From Thiorhodovibrio winogradskyi (lineage in GTDB: Bacteria; Pseudomonadota; Gammaproteobacteria; Chromatiales; Chromatiaceae): a stretch of 64,000 nt of DNA. The DNA lies in contig NZ_CP121472.1 of NCBI RefSeq assembly GCF_036208045.1, positions 4,041,531-4,105,530 of the forward strand, given 5' to 3'. The notes beneath the pieces are model-generated. The model saw nothing but the letters and a program-made list of their open reading frames with translations, ran no database searches and was not told the DNA's origin. The position numbers and the translations under genes are program-made. Position 1 is the first letter of the stretch. Every line of letters begins with the position of its first letter. This document shows positions 1-8,716 of this stretch, one piece after another.

Positions 1-1052
1 GATGGCAAGCGATTCAGAGCGAACACGGATCAGTACCAGACACTCTTAGCAGGGCGCTAACCGCGTTGCTCAGACCGATCATCCTGGCTGCCGCAGGGTA
101 CTTGGCCATTCAACAGCTGATCACGCCGGGCGTCATCATCGCGGCCGCCATTCTGTCTGGCAAGACCGTGGGACCTATCGGTCAGGTAATCGGTAACTGG
201 AAGTCCTTCCTCGGCGCGCGTGCCAGCTATGATCGTCTACATCATCTACTCGAGACCATGCCGGAGCAACCTCGCCGGTTGTCCATGCCAATCCCAACAG
301 GCCGGTTACAATTACATGGCGTTTTTGCGCGCCCACCGGGCACGGAAAAGCCTGTCCTGCGAGGCATCAGCCTAGATCTCGAGCCCGGCGAGGCCTTGGG
401 CGTCGTCGGACCCTCGGCGGCTGGCAAATCCACCCTTGCGCGCGTCATTCTCGGGGTCTGGCCGGCATTGTCCGGTTCCGTGCGACTCGACGGCGTCGAG
501 GTCAGCCTTTACAACCGCGATGAACTCGGACGCCATCTTGGCTACCTGCCACAGGATACGGAGCTTTTCGCTGGAACCATTGCCGAAAATATCGCACGTT
601 TTCAGCAGATGGACGACGCACTCGTTGTCCACGCGGCCCAACGCGCGCACATTCACGACCTGATTGGCCAGCTTCCCGACGGTTACAACACCCTGATCGG
701 ACCGGGCGGCGTCGGCCTGTCCGGCGGGCAACGTCAGCGTATCGCTCTGGCCCGGGCCTTGTACGACGCCCCGCGCCTGGTCATTCTCGACGAGCCCAAC
801 GCCAGCCTTGATGACCGCGGCGAGAGCGCCCTCTTTGCCGCGCTCGCCGAAATGCGCGACATCGGATGCACCGTTGTGGTGATCTCGCATCGCCCCAACC
901 TACTCAAGGCTGTCGACAAAGTGTTGGTACTCAAAGAGGGGCAGGTCGAGGGCTTCGGCCCGCGCGCGGAAGTGCTCTCCAGAGTTCTCAAACCCAAGTC
1001 GCTGGCCTTGCCCGAGGACTCCTTGCCGCGCTTGCAAGCGCAGGCATCCTAA
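1..1052 (+). CDS. Type I secretion ABC permease/ATPase, 3' part (PrtD-like)
   Basis: The reading frame is open from base 3 with no stop, so the gene starts outside the window; the TTG at 66 is only the first in-frame start-like codon. The visible part holds the end of the membrane domain (hydrophobic stretch just after codon 20) and a full nucleotide-binding domain: Walker A GPSAAGKST, ABC signature LSGGQRQR, Walker B LVILDEPNASLD and the H-loop in VISHR. Family knowledge: such proteins form the inner-membrane energised channel of a type I secretion system, handing unfolded RTX proteins to a HlyD adaptor and TolC. The HlyD gene follows after 93 bases and an RTX gene lies 2.7 kb downstream, which fits that role. 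No TolC homologue is in the window. Confidence 0.93.
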   Translation, partial: WQAIQSEHGSVPDTLSRALTALLRPIILAAAGYLAIQQLITPGVIIAAAILSGKTVGPIGQVIGNWKSFLGARASYDRLHHLLETMPEQPRRLSMPIPTGRLQLHGVFARPPGTEKPVLRGISLDLEPGEALGVVGPSAAGKSTLARVILGVWPALSGSVRLDGVEVSLYNRDELGRHLGYLPQDTELFAGTIAENIARFQQMDDALVVHAAQRAHIHDLIGQLPDGYNTLIGPGGVGLSGGQRQRIALARALYDAPRLVILDEPNASLDDRGESALFAALAEMRDIGCTVVVISHRPNLLKAVDKVLVLKEGQVEGFGPRAEVLSRVLKPKSLALPEDSLPRLQAQAS

Positions 1053-1145
1053 CAACCATGGCCCCGTCCCACCCCGGAGAATAGATCCCTTTCTTCAGGG
1101 TAATGTGCGCACTGCCACCGAGAGCCCTAGGAGAGGACGCCGTCC

Positions 1146-2480
1146 ATGACCAAAATGCTAACGACGGAAAGCAGGCTCCCGCGCGCACCGGAAACACTGA
1201 CGGATGACCGCGGCATTCGCCGTTTCGGCTACCTGCTTGTTTTCGTCCTGCTGTTCGGCGTCGTTGGATGGGCGGGATCGGCCAGAATAGACGGCGCCGC
1301 AGTCGCGCCAGGCGTGGTCACGGTCGAGTCGTATCGCCAGGCAGTGCAGCACCTTGAGGGTGGCATTATTCGCAAGTTGCTGGTCCGCGAAGGAGACATG
1401 GTGCTCGCGGGTCAGCCGGTCGCGCAACTTGACGATACACAATTCGCATCACAACTTGACGGGGTGCGCAGCGAACTGGGTGCCTACCTCGCGATTGAGG
1501 CACGCCTCAAGGCCGAGCGCGACGGCGCCGACACAATCGAATTCCCGGCCAAACTGCTTGCCCAGGCGCAGAGGGATCCGCGTTTGCCCGCCCTGATGGA
1601 CTCAGAACGCGCCGTCTTCGTAGAGCGCACAAAAGACCTAAAAAGTCAACTCAAGGTGCTTGCGCAGAGCATTCTTTCCCTACGTCGCGAGATTGAAGGG
1701 CTGGAGGAACGCGAAGCGCTGTTGTCCAGACGCGCCGACCTTTTCCAGGACGAACTCGATGGTCTGCGTTCGCTATTCGCTGAAGGTCTTGGCGACAAGG
1801 TTCGAGTGCGCGAACTCGAGCGCGAACTCATCGGGGTGCAGAGCGACCTGTCGCAAACCCGGACTCAGCATACGCAATCCCATCTGCGCATCAAGGAGAC
1901 ACAGTTGGAAATGGAGAAAATTCAACAGTCCTACCGCACCGAGATCGCCAGTCAGCTAAGCGAAGTACGCCAGCGCATCCTTGAAGCGCAAGAAAAGGAG
2001 CGGCGTCTGGCCGATCAGGTTGATCGCACCATGATCACCGCCCCGGTTTCAGGACGAGTGGTTGGGTTGGAGGTTCATACGGTTGGAGCCGTGCTCGCAC
2101 CAGGCGCAAAGCTAATGGAAGTGGTGCCGGAGTTGGAACAACTCGTGATCGACGCCGAGGTCTCGCCCGACGATATCGACAAAGTTCACCCCGGTCTGGA
2201 TGCCGACGTGCGTTTCTCGGCACTGAATTTTCGCACCACGCCCGTCGTCCATGGCCGCGTCGAGACTGTCTCAGCCGATCGGCTGGAAAGTCGGAGCGGC
2301 GATCCTTACTTCCTAGCACGCATCAGTATCCCCGAAGAACAGCGACTGCTCCTTGGCAAACAACCAATACTGCCCGGCATGTCCGCGCAGGTCTTCATTA
2401 TTACCGGCGAGCGCACCGCTCTTCAGTACGTGATGCAACCCTTGACGGACGCACTGGCGAGTTCAATGCGAGAAGATTAA
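1146..2480 (+). CDS. HlyD-family type I secretion membrane-fusion adaptor
   Basis: A 444-residue protein of the normal length for PrtE/HlyD adaptors. It has a short cytoplasmic N-terminus, one membrane segment at about residues 28-48 (GYLLVFVLLFGVVGWAG), a split biotinyl-lipoyl-like hairpin (HLEGGIIRKLLVREGDMV and, after the helices, ITAPVSGRVVGLEVHTVGAV), a long coiled coil between them (about residues 120-300) and a C-terminal beta-barrel domain ending in a hydrophobic tail. In such systems it bridges the ABC transporter to the outer-membrane TolC channel in the periplasm. It lies 93 bases after the ABC gene on the same strand, so the two are probably one operon. The ATG start is followed directly by a plausible cytoplasmic head. 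Confidence 0.93.
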   Translation: MTKMLTTESRLPRAPETLTDDRGIRRFGYLLVFVLLFGVVGWAGSARIDGAAVAPGVVTVESYRQAVQHLEGGIIRKLLVREGDMVLAGQPVAQLDDTQFASQLDGVRSELGAYLAIEARLKAERDGADTIEFPAKLLAQAQRDPRLPALMDSERAVFVERTKDLKSQLKVLAQSILSLRREIEGLEEREALLSRRADLFQDELDGLRSLFAEGLGDKVRVRELERELIGVQSDLSQTRTQHTQSHLRIKETQLEMEKIQQSYRTEIASQLSEVRQRILEAQEKERRLADQVDRTMITAPVSGRVVGLEVHTVGAVLAPGAKLMEVVPELEQLVIDAEVSPDDIDKVHPGLDADVRFSALNFRTTPVVHGRVETVSADRLESRSGDPYFLARISIPEEQRLLLGKQPILPGMSAQVFIITGERTALQYVMQPLTDALASSMRED

Positions 2481-2603
2481 ACCGCATACCTGTGGTGTCT
2501 TCCAGACTACGGTTGTCTTCCATGCGCGCACTGCCTTATACTCAGGACTCATTGACTGTCATGGATCTCCAAGCCAACCTTGACCCACTCCTCCAATCGC
2601 CCC

Positions 2604-2660
2604 GATTACCGACCTGATTACCGACCTGATACCGACCAGATACCGACCAGATACCGATTA
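2604..2660 (+). repeat. Short tandem repeat, about 12/11-bp unit, five copies
   Basis: Two copies of GATTACCGACCT are followed by two of GATACCGACCA and one degenerate GATACCGATTA, without spacing. The array is non-coding and lies in the 204-base gap between the HlyD gene and the next gene, ending 24 bases before that gene's ATG. Such arrays change copy number by slippage; here that would change the length of the leader of the downstream gene. Confidence 0.85.
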
Positions 2661-2684
2661 GACCAGCGCAAGTAACCGTCTGAT

Positions 2685-3662
2685 ATGAAAGCCTCTCCTC
2701 AACAGCAACCGAAAATGGCGGGCATGCCAGAAGGCCTGCCCCAGCCGCTACTGGAAACGCGGATGGTCACCCTGACATCGGGTCTATATTTGTTCCGCTA
2801 CGCCACCGAGGCGCCTGATAGCGACCAAATTCCCGTTACCGTTAACACCACTCCCGCGGGCAATGGCATCGTCGACTTCTTTCCAGGGGAGGGTGTTTCA
2901 CGTAATACGCTGCGCAAACTTGGCGACACCCTGGTGGTTCGTGTTCTGCGAGCCGACGCCACCGTCCTGCTGGCAAAATACCGCGTGCCTGGCGTCACGG
3001 AGGGTAGGGAGGCAGAGGTTCAAATCGACCGCGTCGACACCAGCGGCCGTTTTGTGCGGCGACCAAAAGGCCAGGACACTTGGGGCCAGTTCGGTTCCGA
3101 GCCCACCCAGGTCTCAAGCCAACCGCCCCGGCAATTTCCCGTCCAAACAACCCCCGATCTTGCGCAACGCCAACCGCGCGAATGCCGGCTCGAGTACTTC
3201 GGCCACATTCAGAACCAGGGCGATGTCCAGGTTCCAGGCGGTTGGCTTGGGGATCCTTACGGTCAATCCAGGCTCGAGGGATTCGTGATCGAATGGCCCA
3301 ACAAACCCGAGAATGTCGATCTATATTACGCCTGCGACATCAAGGGCATCGGACAAACGCCACCGGTCAGCAGCAGTCAATTCGCTGGCACGCGTCAAAA
3401 GGGAGCGCCCATTCTGTCGTTAACCATGGCGCTCGGCGGCCCGGCCGCGAATGACTATCAATTATCCGGGCAGGTCGCGTTTCAAGGTTGCATGCCCATT
3501 CCGCTGGTGTCTGGGCGCAAACTCACTGGTCCTCAAGGCACTGAGCCCCTGGTGGCAATCAACATCCAAGTTTCTCATCGACAAGGAGCGGCTACTCCTC
3601 CCCGCTACCCCTCTCCTTGGGATGATCCCTCTGTCACGCAGATTTTTCGTCAAGGAGCCTAA
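2685..3662 (+). CDS. Unrecognised 325-residue protein beside the type I secretion genes
   Basis: I do not recognise this family. The protein starts with a polar MKASPQQQPKMAG, has no signal peptide and no membrane segment, and appears beta-rich and soluble. A middle, low-complexity section (about residues 130-165) is rich in Q, P and T. The N-terminal half resembles a jelly-roll-like fold only in pattern (alternating hydrophobics, many glycines), which is an inference. It sits between the secretion machinery and the RTX gene on the same strand, 71 bases before the latter. It may therefore be a second cargo lacking RTX repeats, or an accessory factor. Codon use looks like that of its neighbours. 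The start is the ATG after the tandem repeat array. Confidence 0.75.
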   Translation: MKASPQQQPKMAGMPEGLPQPLLETRMVTLTSGLYLFRYATEAPDSDQIPVTVNTTPAGNGIVDFFPGEGVSRNTLRKLGDTLVVRVLRADATVLLAKYRVPGVTEGREAEVQIDRVDTSGRFVRRPKGQDTWGQFGSEPTQVSSQPPRQFPVQTTPDLAQRQPRECRLEYFGHIQNQGDVQVPGGWLGDPYGQSRLEGFVIEWPNKPENVDLYYACDIKGIGQTPPVSSSQFAGTRQKGAPILSLTMALGGPAANDYQLSGQVAFQGCMPIPLVSGRKLTGPQGTEPLVAINIQVSHRQGAATPPRYPSPWDDPSVTQIFRQGA

Positions 3663-3733
3663 CAGTCCGCGACAAAAAAACCTCAAGTGACTTTCGCGAA
3701 AAACTCTCAGTCTAACGTGGAGGAATACCCCCA

Positions 3734-4900
3734 ATGGCTATAACTTACGACACTCCCACAACGGGAGAAGATCTTAATACCGCTCTGCAAGGTGGCGGCC
3801 TTGACCAGGCGACCATCAATGCGCTCCTTGATGCTGCTGGAGTAGACCGAACCGGCACCACCAACGATGTTGTGGTGGCACGCGTCACCATTAATGCAGA
3901 CGGCACCACCACCGTCGAGGCACCTGAAGGTCAGACGCCCCAGTTCGTCGTGGTGGATGCGACCAATGCGCCCGAAAACACGACCTACAACCCACCTGAT
4001 GGGTTCGAAATTATTCCTTCCGTGGTGTTTGATACTGAATCCAATGTCACTTGGAACATCAGTACAAACGCGGCCCCGACCGCGGGACAGGAACTCGGCA
4101 ATGAATCCGCCTTCAGTAATACCGCTGACGGAGCCTTTGACCGAGTCATTGCCAGCGGCAGCGGCAACGACAACATCTCCGTGACAAGTGGGGAAGATGT
4201 CTCGCTCGACGGCCGCCAGGGTAATGACATCCTCACCACTGGCAGTGGCAATGACAGCATCAACGGTGGCGAGGGTAACGACATCATCACCGCGGGTGCT
4301 GGCAATGACACCATCACGGGTGGCGCTGGCAACGATTCGATCTTCGGCTCCGCGGGTGAGGACTCCATCGACGCTGGCACCGGCTACGACTACATGAATC
4401 TCGATGTCAATCGCGGTGACTTGCAGGTTACGAATGGCGAACTCGTCAGCTCTTCCACGGGTAGCATCATCAAGAACGTCCAGTACCTTGAGTTTGCCGA
4501 CGGCTCCACCGCGACCGTGTCGACCGACGCAATAGTCGCGGCCACCATGCGCCTCTATGACACAGTTCTTGGTCGTTCGGCCGAATTGGGCGGCGCGGAA
4601 TGGTGGAGCGATAACGCTGACTCCTATGTCGACGTCATGAGTCTAGCTGCCACCTTCTTGGCAAGCGACGAGTTCAATCTACAACATCCCGCGGGACTGT
4701 CCGACAGTGACTTCGTGAACCTGATGTACGAGAACACATTTGACCGCGATCCCGATGAAGGCGGTAATGACTTCTGGATCAACCAGCTCCAATCTGGGTT
4801 AATCAGCCGGGCGCACGTCGCCACACTGTTTGCCGACAGTGATGAAGCACGGGCAGACCAGACCAACGTCATCCAAATCGACGATGACGATTGGGTCTAA
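3734..4900 (+). CDS. RTX-repeat, DUF4214-domain protein; probable type I secretion cargo
   Basis: The 388-residue protein has no N-terminal signal peptide. Its centre (about residues 135-225) holds some seven glycine/aspartate nonapeptides of the RTX type (for example GGEGNDIIT, GAGNDTITG, GGAGNDSIF), which bind calcium outside the cell. From about residue 262 to 380 it has a DUF4214 domain (LYDTVLGRSAELGGAEWWSD and a second similar helix pair FDRDPDEGGNDFWI). It ends in a tail of four aspartates followed by WV, the acidic-then-hydrophobic kind of C-terminus used as an uncleaved type I signal. A purine-rich GTGGAGG lies just before the ATG. Position directly after the ABC and HlyD genes makes it the likely exported substrate. 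A broken relative with a matching tail lies at 59.1-60.2 kb. Confidence 0.9.
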   Translation: MAITYDTPTTGEDLNTALQGGGLDQATINALLDAAGVDRTGTTNDVVVARVTINADGTTTVEAPEGQTPQFVVVDATNAPENTTYNPPDGFEIIPSVVFDTESNVTWNISTNAAPTAGQELGNESAFSNTADGAFDRVIASGSGNDNISVTSGEDVSLDGRQGNDILTTGSGNDSINGGEGNDIITAGAGNDTITGGAGNDSIFGSAGEDSIDAGTGYDYMNLDVNRGDLQVTNGELVSSSTGSIIKNVQYLEFADGSTATVSTDAIVAATMRLYDTVLGRSAELGGAEWWSDNADSYVDVMSLAATFLASDEFNLQHPAGLSDSDFVNLMYENTFDRDPDEGGNDFWINQLQSGLISRAHVATLFADSDEARADQTNVIQIDDDDWV

Positions 4901-4945
4901 GGCTGTCGAGGTTCCCGCTGACTAACTGGACAGCGGGGTAGTGGC

Positions 4946-5012
4946 ACGCGGCGGCCGCCGCTAAGGTCCACCCAATGTTGGGCACCTTAGCGGTGACCGC
5001 CGCGTTTTACTT
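4946..5012 (+). terminator. Strong rho-independent terminator after the RTX gene
   Basis: A 22-base arm at 4946-4967 pairs with 4984-5005 with one mismatch and one G-U pair; the loop is 16 bases and the sequence TTTTACTTTAT follows. It ends about 10 bases before the ATG of the next gene, leaving no room for a separate promoter or a clear ribosome-binding site there. Confidence 0.85.
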
Positions 5013-5021
5013 TATCAACCA

Positions 5022-7994
5022 ATGTTGCCAGACAAGCAGACGCACAGCCGAGACTTGCTGATTCAAATCCGGGCAGCATTGTCCCATGCTGACACATCCC
5101 TTCTTCCCGATGACCGCATCGACCATTGGCTGCGCCTCTGTTCTTGCCATGAGCAGACTCTTCTTGAGGCATTGCTGCTCGGTGGTGCCATCGCTTTACA
5201 CCGTCAACAGCCGGAACTCGCGTTTCTGCGACTTCTCAACGGCAAAGCCCGCACGCCCCAGAAAGACGTCGTCCTGCCGCTGTTGATAAAGGCCGCTCAA
5301 GCCGCCGGCGCGGCCAAGGCAGCCGAACAATTTACCGCGGAGCTTGCGACTCAAAGCCCAGGTGAACTGGACTTTTCAAAAAAGGTTTCGCTGTCCGACC
5401 TAAAAGCCTACATTGACAGCAAGAAAAGCCTGGCTGATCGCGCCAATGCGGCACAAATTCCATCGCTCCCCAAACTGGTCGCGCCGCTTCGGGATCCAGC
5501 CAAACAACCCGTCGATGTGCTCATTCCGGTCTATCGCGGCCATGCCGCCACCTTGGAGTGTCTGCACAGCCTGCTCGATGCCAAAAACGCGAATCACACC
5601 GCGCATCAACTCATCGTTCTCGACGACGCATCGCCCGAACCCGCACTCATCGCTGCCATCGCGCAGTTGGCAGAGCAGCACAGCCTGACCCTGATCCACC
5701 ACCCGATCAACCTCGGCTACATCCGCGGCATCAACCGGGCCATGGCACTGCATCCTGACCGAGACCTGGTCTGGCTCAATGCGGACACCCGTGTTCAGGG
5801 GAATTGGCTCGACCGCCTGCGCACATGGGCATACAGTGACGCACACATCGCCTCGGTCGCACCTTTGAGCAATAACGGCGAGTTGCTCAGCTTCCCCGTA
5901 CCCCAACGCCCCTTCCCAATGCCGACCCCTGAGCATCACCACGCGCTTGATGAAAGTGCCGCGCAATGGCCGGGCACGGACCTTATCCCGCTTGACTTTC
6001 CCTGCGGATTTTGTATGTATGTGCGCCGCGTCGCCCTGGTTGACGTCGGCTACCTTGATGAAACCACCCTGCAAGGGGGTTATGGCGAGGAAACTGACTG
6101 GTCGCTGCGCGCCATGGCTCGCGGTTGGCGCCATCTCGCCGCACCCAACCTCTTTGTTGCCCATCGTGGCAGCCTCTCTTTTGGGGCCGACAAAAGACGC
6201 CTCGTCGAGCGTAATAACGCCGTGATCCGCCGCCGCTACCCGAGCGCCGAGCGCGACTTCGACCGCTACCTCGCGCGCGACCCATTGCGGCCCGCGCGGC
6301 AGGCACTACAACGCGCCCGCTTGGGCGAACTGCGCCAATGGATGCAACAGGCTATTGGCCCAGAGCCACTCCTTGGCGACATCAGCCCACATCCACGCCA
6401 GCTGCACCTCCTGCCGCCGCCGGCGCTGTCCGACATTCTCTCTCCCTTCTTTACCCAAGCCGAATACACCACAGGTCTGCAAATGCCGCCAGCCGGTCTG
6501 CTCTGGCTGACCTGGGAGAGAGGTGAGGCCGGACTCAGGCTCACCCTTGGCGCCGCGTTGCCCGCTCTGCCCTGCCTGCTTGATTATCCCGCGCACCCAG
6601 CACCAGACTCCGGGCCAAACCTCCTTGCGGATCTACAATCCCTGCCACTGCAAGGGCTGGTGATTCACCGGCCCGCCGAACTCCCCGCTGCCCTGCACGA
6701 ACTCGCAGCGGACCTTGGCCGACCTTGCGCTTTGCGCCAGTTACCGCTTCCGGCGGATCACAGCGCGGCGAATCCTCTGCCACCGGGGGCCAGCCTCCTT
6801 CTCCCCGCTGCCGCCCTCATCCCCGCATACAGCTCCAGATGGCCGCAAGCCGCCGTGCATCTGGAGCCCTCGCCCCCGAGGGCGCACCCAAACCCGACCC
6901 TGTCATGGCCAACGAACAAACCGCATACCTTCATCATTGGCGACCGCCTCGACCGCTCGTTCGTCGCCCACCGCTGGCTGTCCCTCGCGCGTCGACTCGC
7001 CTCGACATCATCGGCGTGGCAACTGGTATTGACCCATTCAACGCCCTGGAGGCAACAACTCTGGAACACCGGCCAGGTTCTCGATCTCCCCATGGGTATC
7101 ACAGACCTATCGGCCCCTCAACTTGCCCGCCTCAGCGGCTGTCTGGCAGTGCTGAGCCTCGATTCCGCGCCCGACGCCACCTGGACTGCCCCGGTGATCG
7201 CGCGACGCTTCGCTCTGCCCCTCATGGCACCGCAAACTCCCGTTACCCAGGAACTCGGCGCGCGCCCCCTTCCCAAGGACATGACCATGCCAATGGACAC
7301 CCCCTCAGCAACCACAGAACTTCATCCACCCACCAGTGCCGACACCCCGCGATCACAATCATCGATCACCCCAAAGCCCATCTCCTCGCAGCCTGCCCAG
7401 ATCCCGGAACCGACATCCCAGTCCGAACGGCTCTTTCTCAACATCGGCTGCGGCCGCGACAACCCCAGTCGGCTCCCCGAGACATTCCGCGAGCCGGAGT
7501 GGCGACAGATCCGCCTGGACATAGACCCTGGCGTCAAACCCGACCTGCTCTGCTCCTCGACCGACCTCGGCGCCATTGCCGATCAGTCGGTCGATGCCAT
7601 TTATTCCTCACACAGCCTCGAACACCTCGAGACCCACCAGGTACCCCAGGCTCTCGCCGAATTTCACCGCGTCCTCAAACCCGACGGCTTCGCGCTCATC
7701 ACCCTGCCAAACCTCCGAGCCATCGCCGCACTCATCGCCGCCGGCCGGCTAGCCGACACGGCATACGAGTCACCCATCGGTCCCATCACCGCACTTGACA
7801 TGCTCTTTGGCCACAGCAACTCCATCGCCGCCGGCAACAGTTACATGGCCCACCGCACCGGCTTCGACGCCGAGCGCCTCGGTCAATCCCTCCTCGCCGC
7901 CGGCTTCGCCGAAGTGCGGGTGCGCCAGGGGGAGTGTTTCGATCTCTGGGCTTTCGCCCACAAGAAGCAGACGCAGCGTCCGGCATCAAACTAA
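5022..7994 (+). CDS. Family 2 glycosyltransferase fused to a SAM methyltransferase
   Basis: This 990-residue protein joins several units. Residues 1-155 are helical and unrecognised. Residues about 164-400 form a GT-A glycosyltransferase of family 2 (VDVLIPVYRG, then the nucleotide-sugar site LNADTRVQGNWLDRL, and GGYGEETDWSLRA near its end). Residues about 400-790 are a proline-rich, poorly conserved linker that may hold a second degenerate transferase fold. Residues about 804-960 are a class I methyltransferase (NIGCGRDNPSRLP, LDIDPGVKPDLLC, SSHSLEHLE, EFHRVLKPDGFALITLPN). It probably adds and methylates or caps sugars on a surface glycan in the cytoplasm. It starts at an ATG with no visible Shine-Dalgarno, right after a terminator hairpin. 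Confidence 0.88.
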   Translation: MLPDKQTHSRDLLIQIRAALSHADTSLLPDDRIDHWLRLCSCHEQTLLEALLLGGAIALHRQQPELAFLRLLNGKARTPQKDVVLPLLIKAAQAAGAAKAAEQFTAELATQSPGELDFSKKVSLSDLKAYIDSKKSLADRANAAQIPSLPKLVAPLRDPAKQPVDVLIPVYRGHAATLECLHSLLDAKNANHTAHQLIVLDDASPEPALIAAIAQLAEQHSLTLIHHPINLGYIRGINRAMALHPDRDLVWLNADTRVQGNWLDRLRTWAYSDAHIASVAPLSNNGELLSFPVPQRPFPMPTPEHHHALDESAAQWPGTDLIPLDFPCGFCMYVRRVALVDVGYLDETTLQGGYGEETDWSLRAMARGWRHLAAPNLFVAHRGSLSFGADKRRLVERNNAVIRRRYPSAERDFDRYLARDPLRPARQALQRARLGELRQWMQQAIGPEPLLGDISPHPRQLHLLPPPALSDILSPFFTQAEYTTGLQMPPAGLLWLTWERGEAGLRLTLGAALPALPCLLDYPAHPAPDSGPNLLADLQSLPLQGLVIHRPAELPAALHELAADLGRPCALRQLPLPADHSAANPLPPGASLLLPAAALIPAYSSRWPQAAVHLEPSPPRAHPNPTLSWPTNKPHTFIIGDRLDRSFVAHRWLSLARRLASTSSAWQLVLTHSTPWRQQLWNTGQVLDLPMGITDLSAPQLARLSGCLAVLSLDSAPDATWTAPVIARRFALPLMAPQTPVTQELGARPLPKDMTMPMDTPSATTELHPPTSADTPRSQSSITPKPISSQPAQIPEPTSQSERLFLNIGCGRDNPSRLPETFREPEWRQIRLDIDPGVKPDLLCSSTDLGAIADQSVDAIYSSHSLEHLETHQVPQALAEFHRVLKPDGFALITLPNLRAIAALIAAGRLADTAYESPIGPITALDMLFGHSNSIAAGNSYMAHRTGFDAERLGQSLLAAGFAEVRVRQGECFDLWAFAHKKQTQRPASN

Positions 7995-8716
7995 AATGCC
8001 TGATTCCCGCAATCAGCCGAACCCACCGCGCACCATCTGGCTAACCCAGCCTGTTCGGCACAAATGCTTTTCCGACACCAGCCCCACCGATTTATGCCAT
8101 TGACTCAGCAGCGCACGCTCGACCTACCCCGGGGCTCGCGCGCCTGATCCAATTCTTTGGCTGCCCCTGACACCCTGTCTAACAGCATTCGAACCTGGAT
8201 CCTCAATGCCAAACAATCATGGACGCTCGCTGATGTCCTCATCCAAAAATAATCTTCACAAACGTGTTAATTCCACCGCTAATCAGCTAAAATCCGTCAT
8301 CATCGCAAGCATATATGCAACCCGGCTCATCGGACTCCCATCGCCATCTTCCAATCCGAATACCAGTTGCGCGTCGTCGGCCAGTCATAGTCGGTCAATC
8401 AATCAAGCACCCATTCCCCGACCCCGCCCACGATCATGCCTTCAATACACCTGTTTACCGAAACGGCCAAGCCATTGGCAACATTCACCAACGACCATGT
8501 TGCGGTTCAGGTTCGCCGTGGCGGCGCTTGACACAAGCCTGGATTGCCCTCCCTGGCACGCCCCCCCTTTGGCGAACACCCCAGTGCCGGTGAAGACTGC
8601 CAAGAACTCACGCATCGGTCAGGCCACGGCTCCCTCCTGGCCCACGAGCCCGTCCAGCAAGCAATGAACCGCATCCGAGTGCTCAGCCGCCTATTCAATC
8701 CGACTCGAATTCTGAA
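7995..8716. other. 722-base stretch without an intact gene; possible decayed coding
   Basis: No open frame here looks like a real protein on either strand; the longest ones are rich in S, P, R and H as expected of chance frames. One frame (8436-8720) reads MPSIHLFTETAKPLATFTND, is broken by a TGA at 8529, and then stays open to a TGA that overlaps the ATG of the next gene. That overlap is typical of translationally coupled genes, so this may be the relic of a lost gene of the island. The base composition is lower in GC around 8260-8400. Confidence 0.4.
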
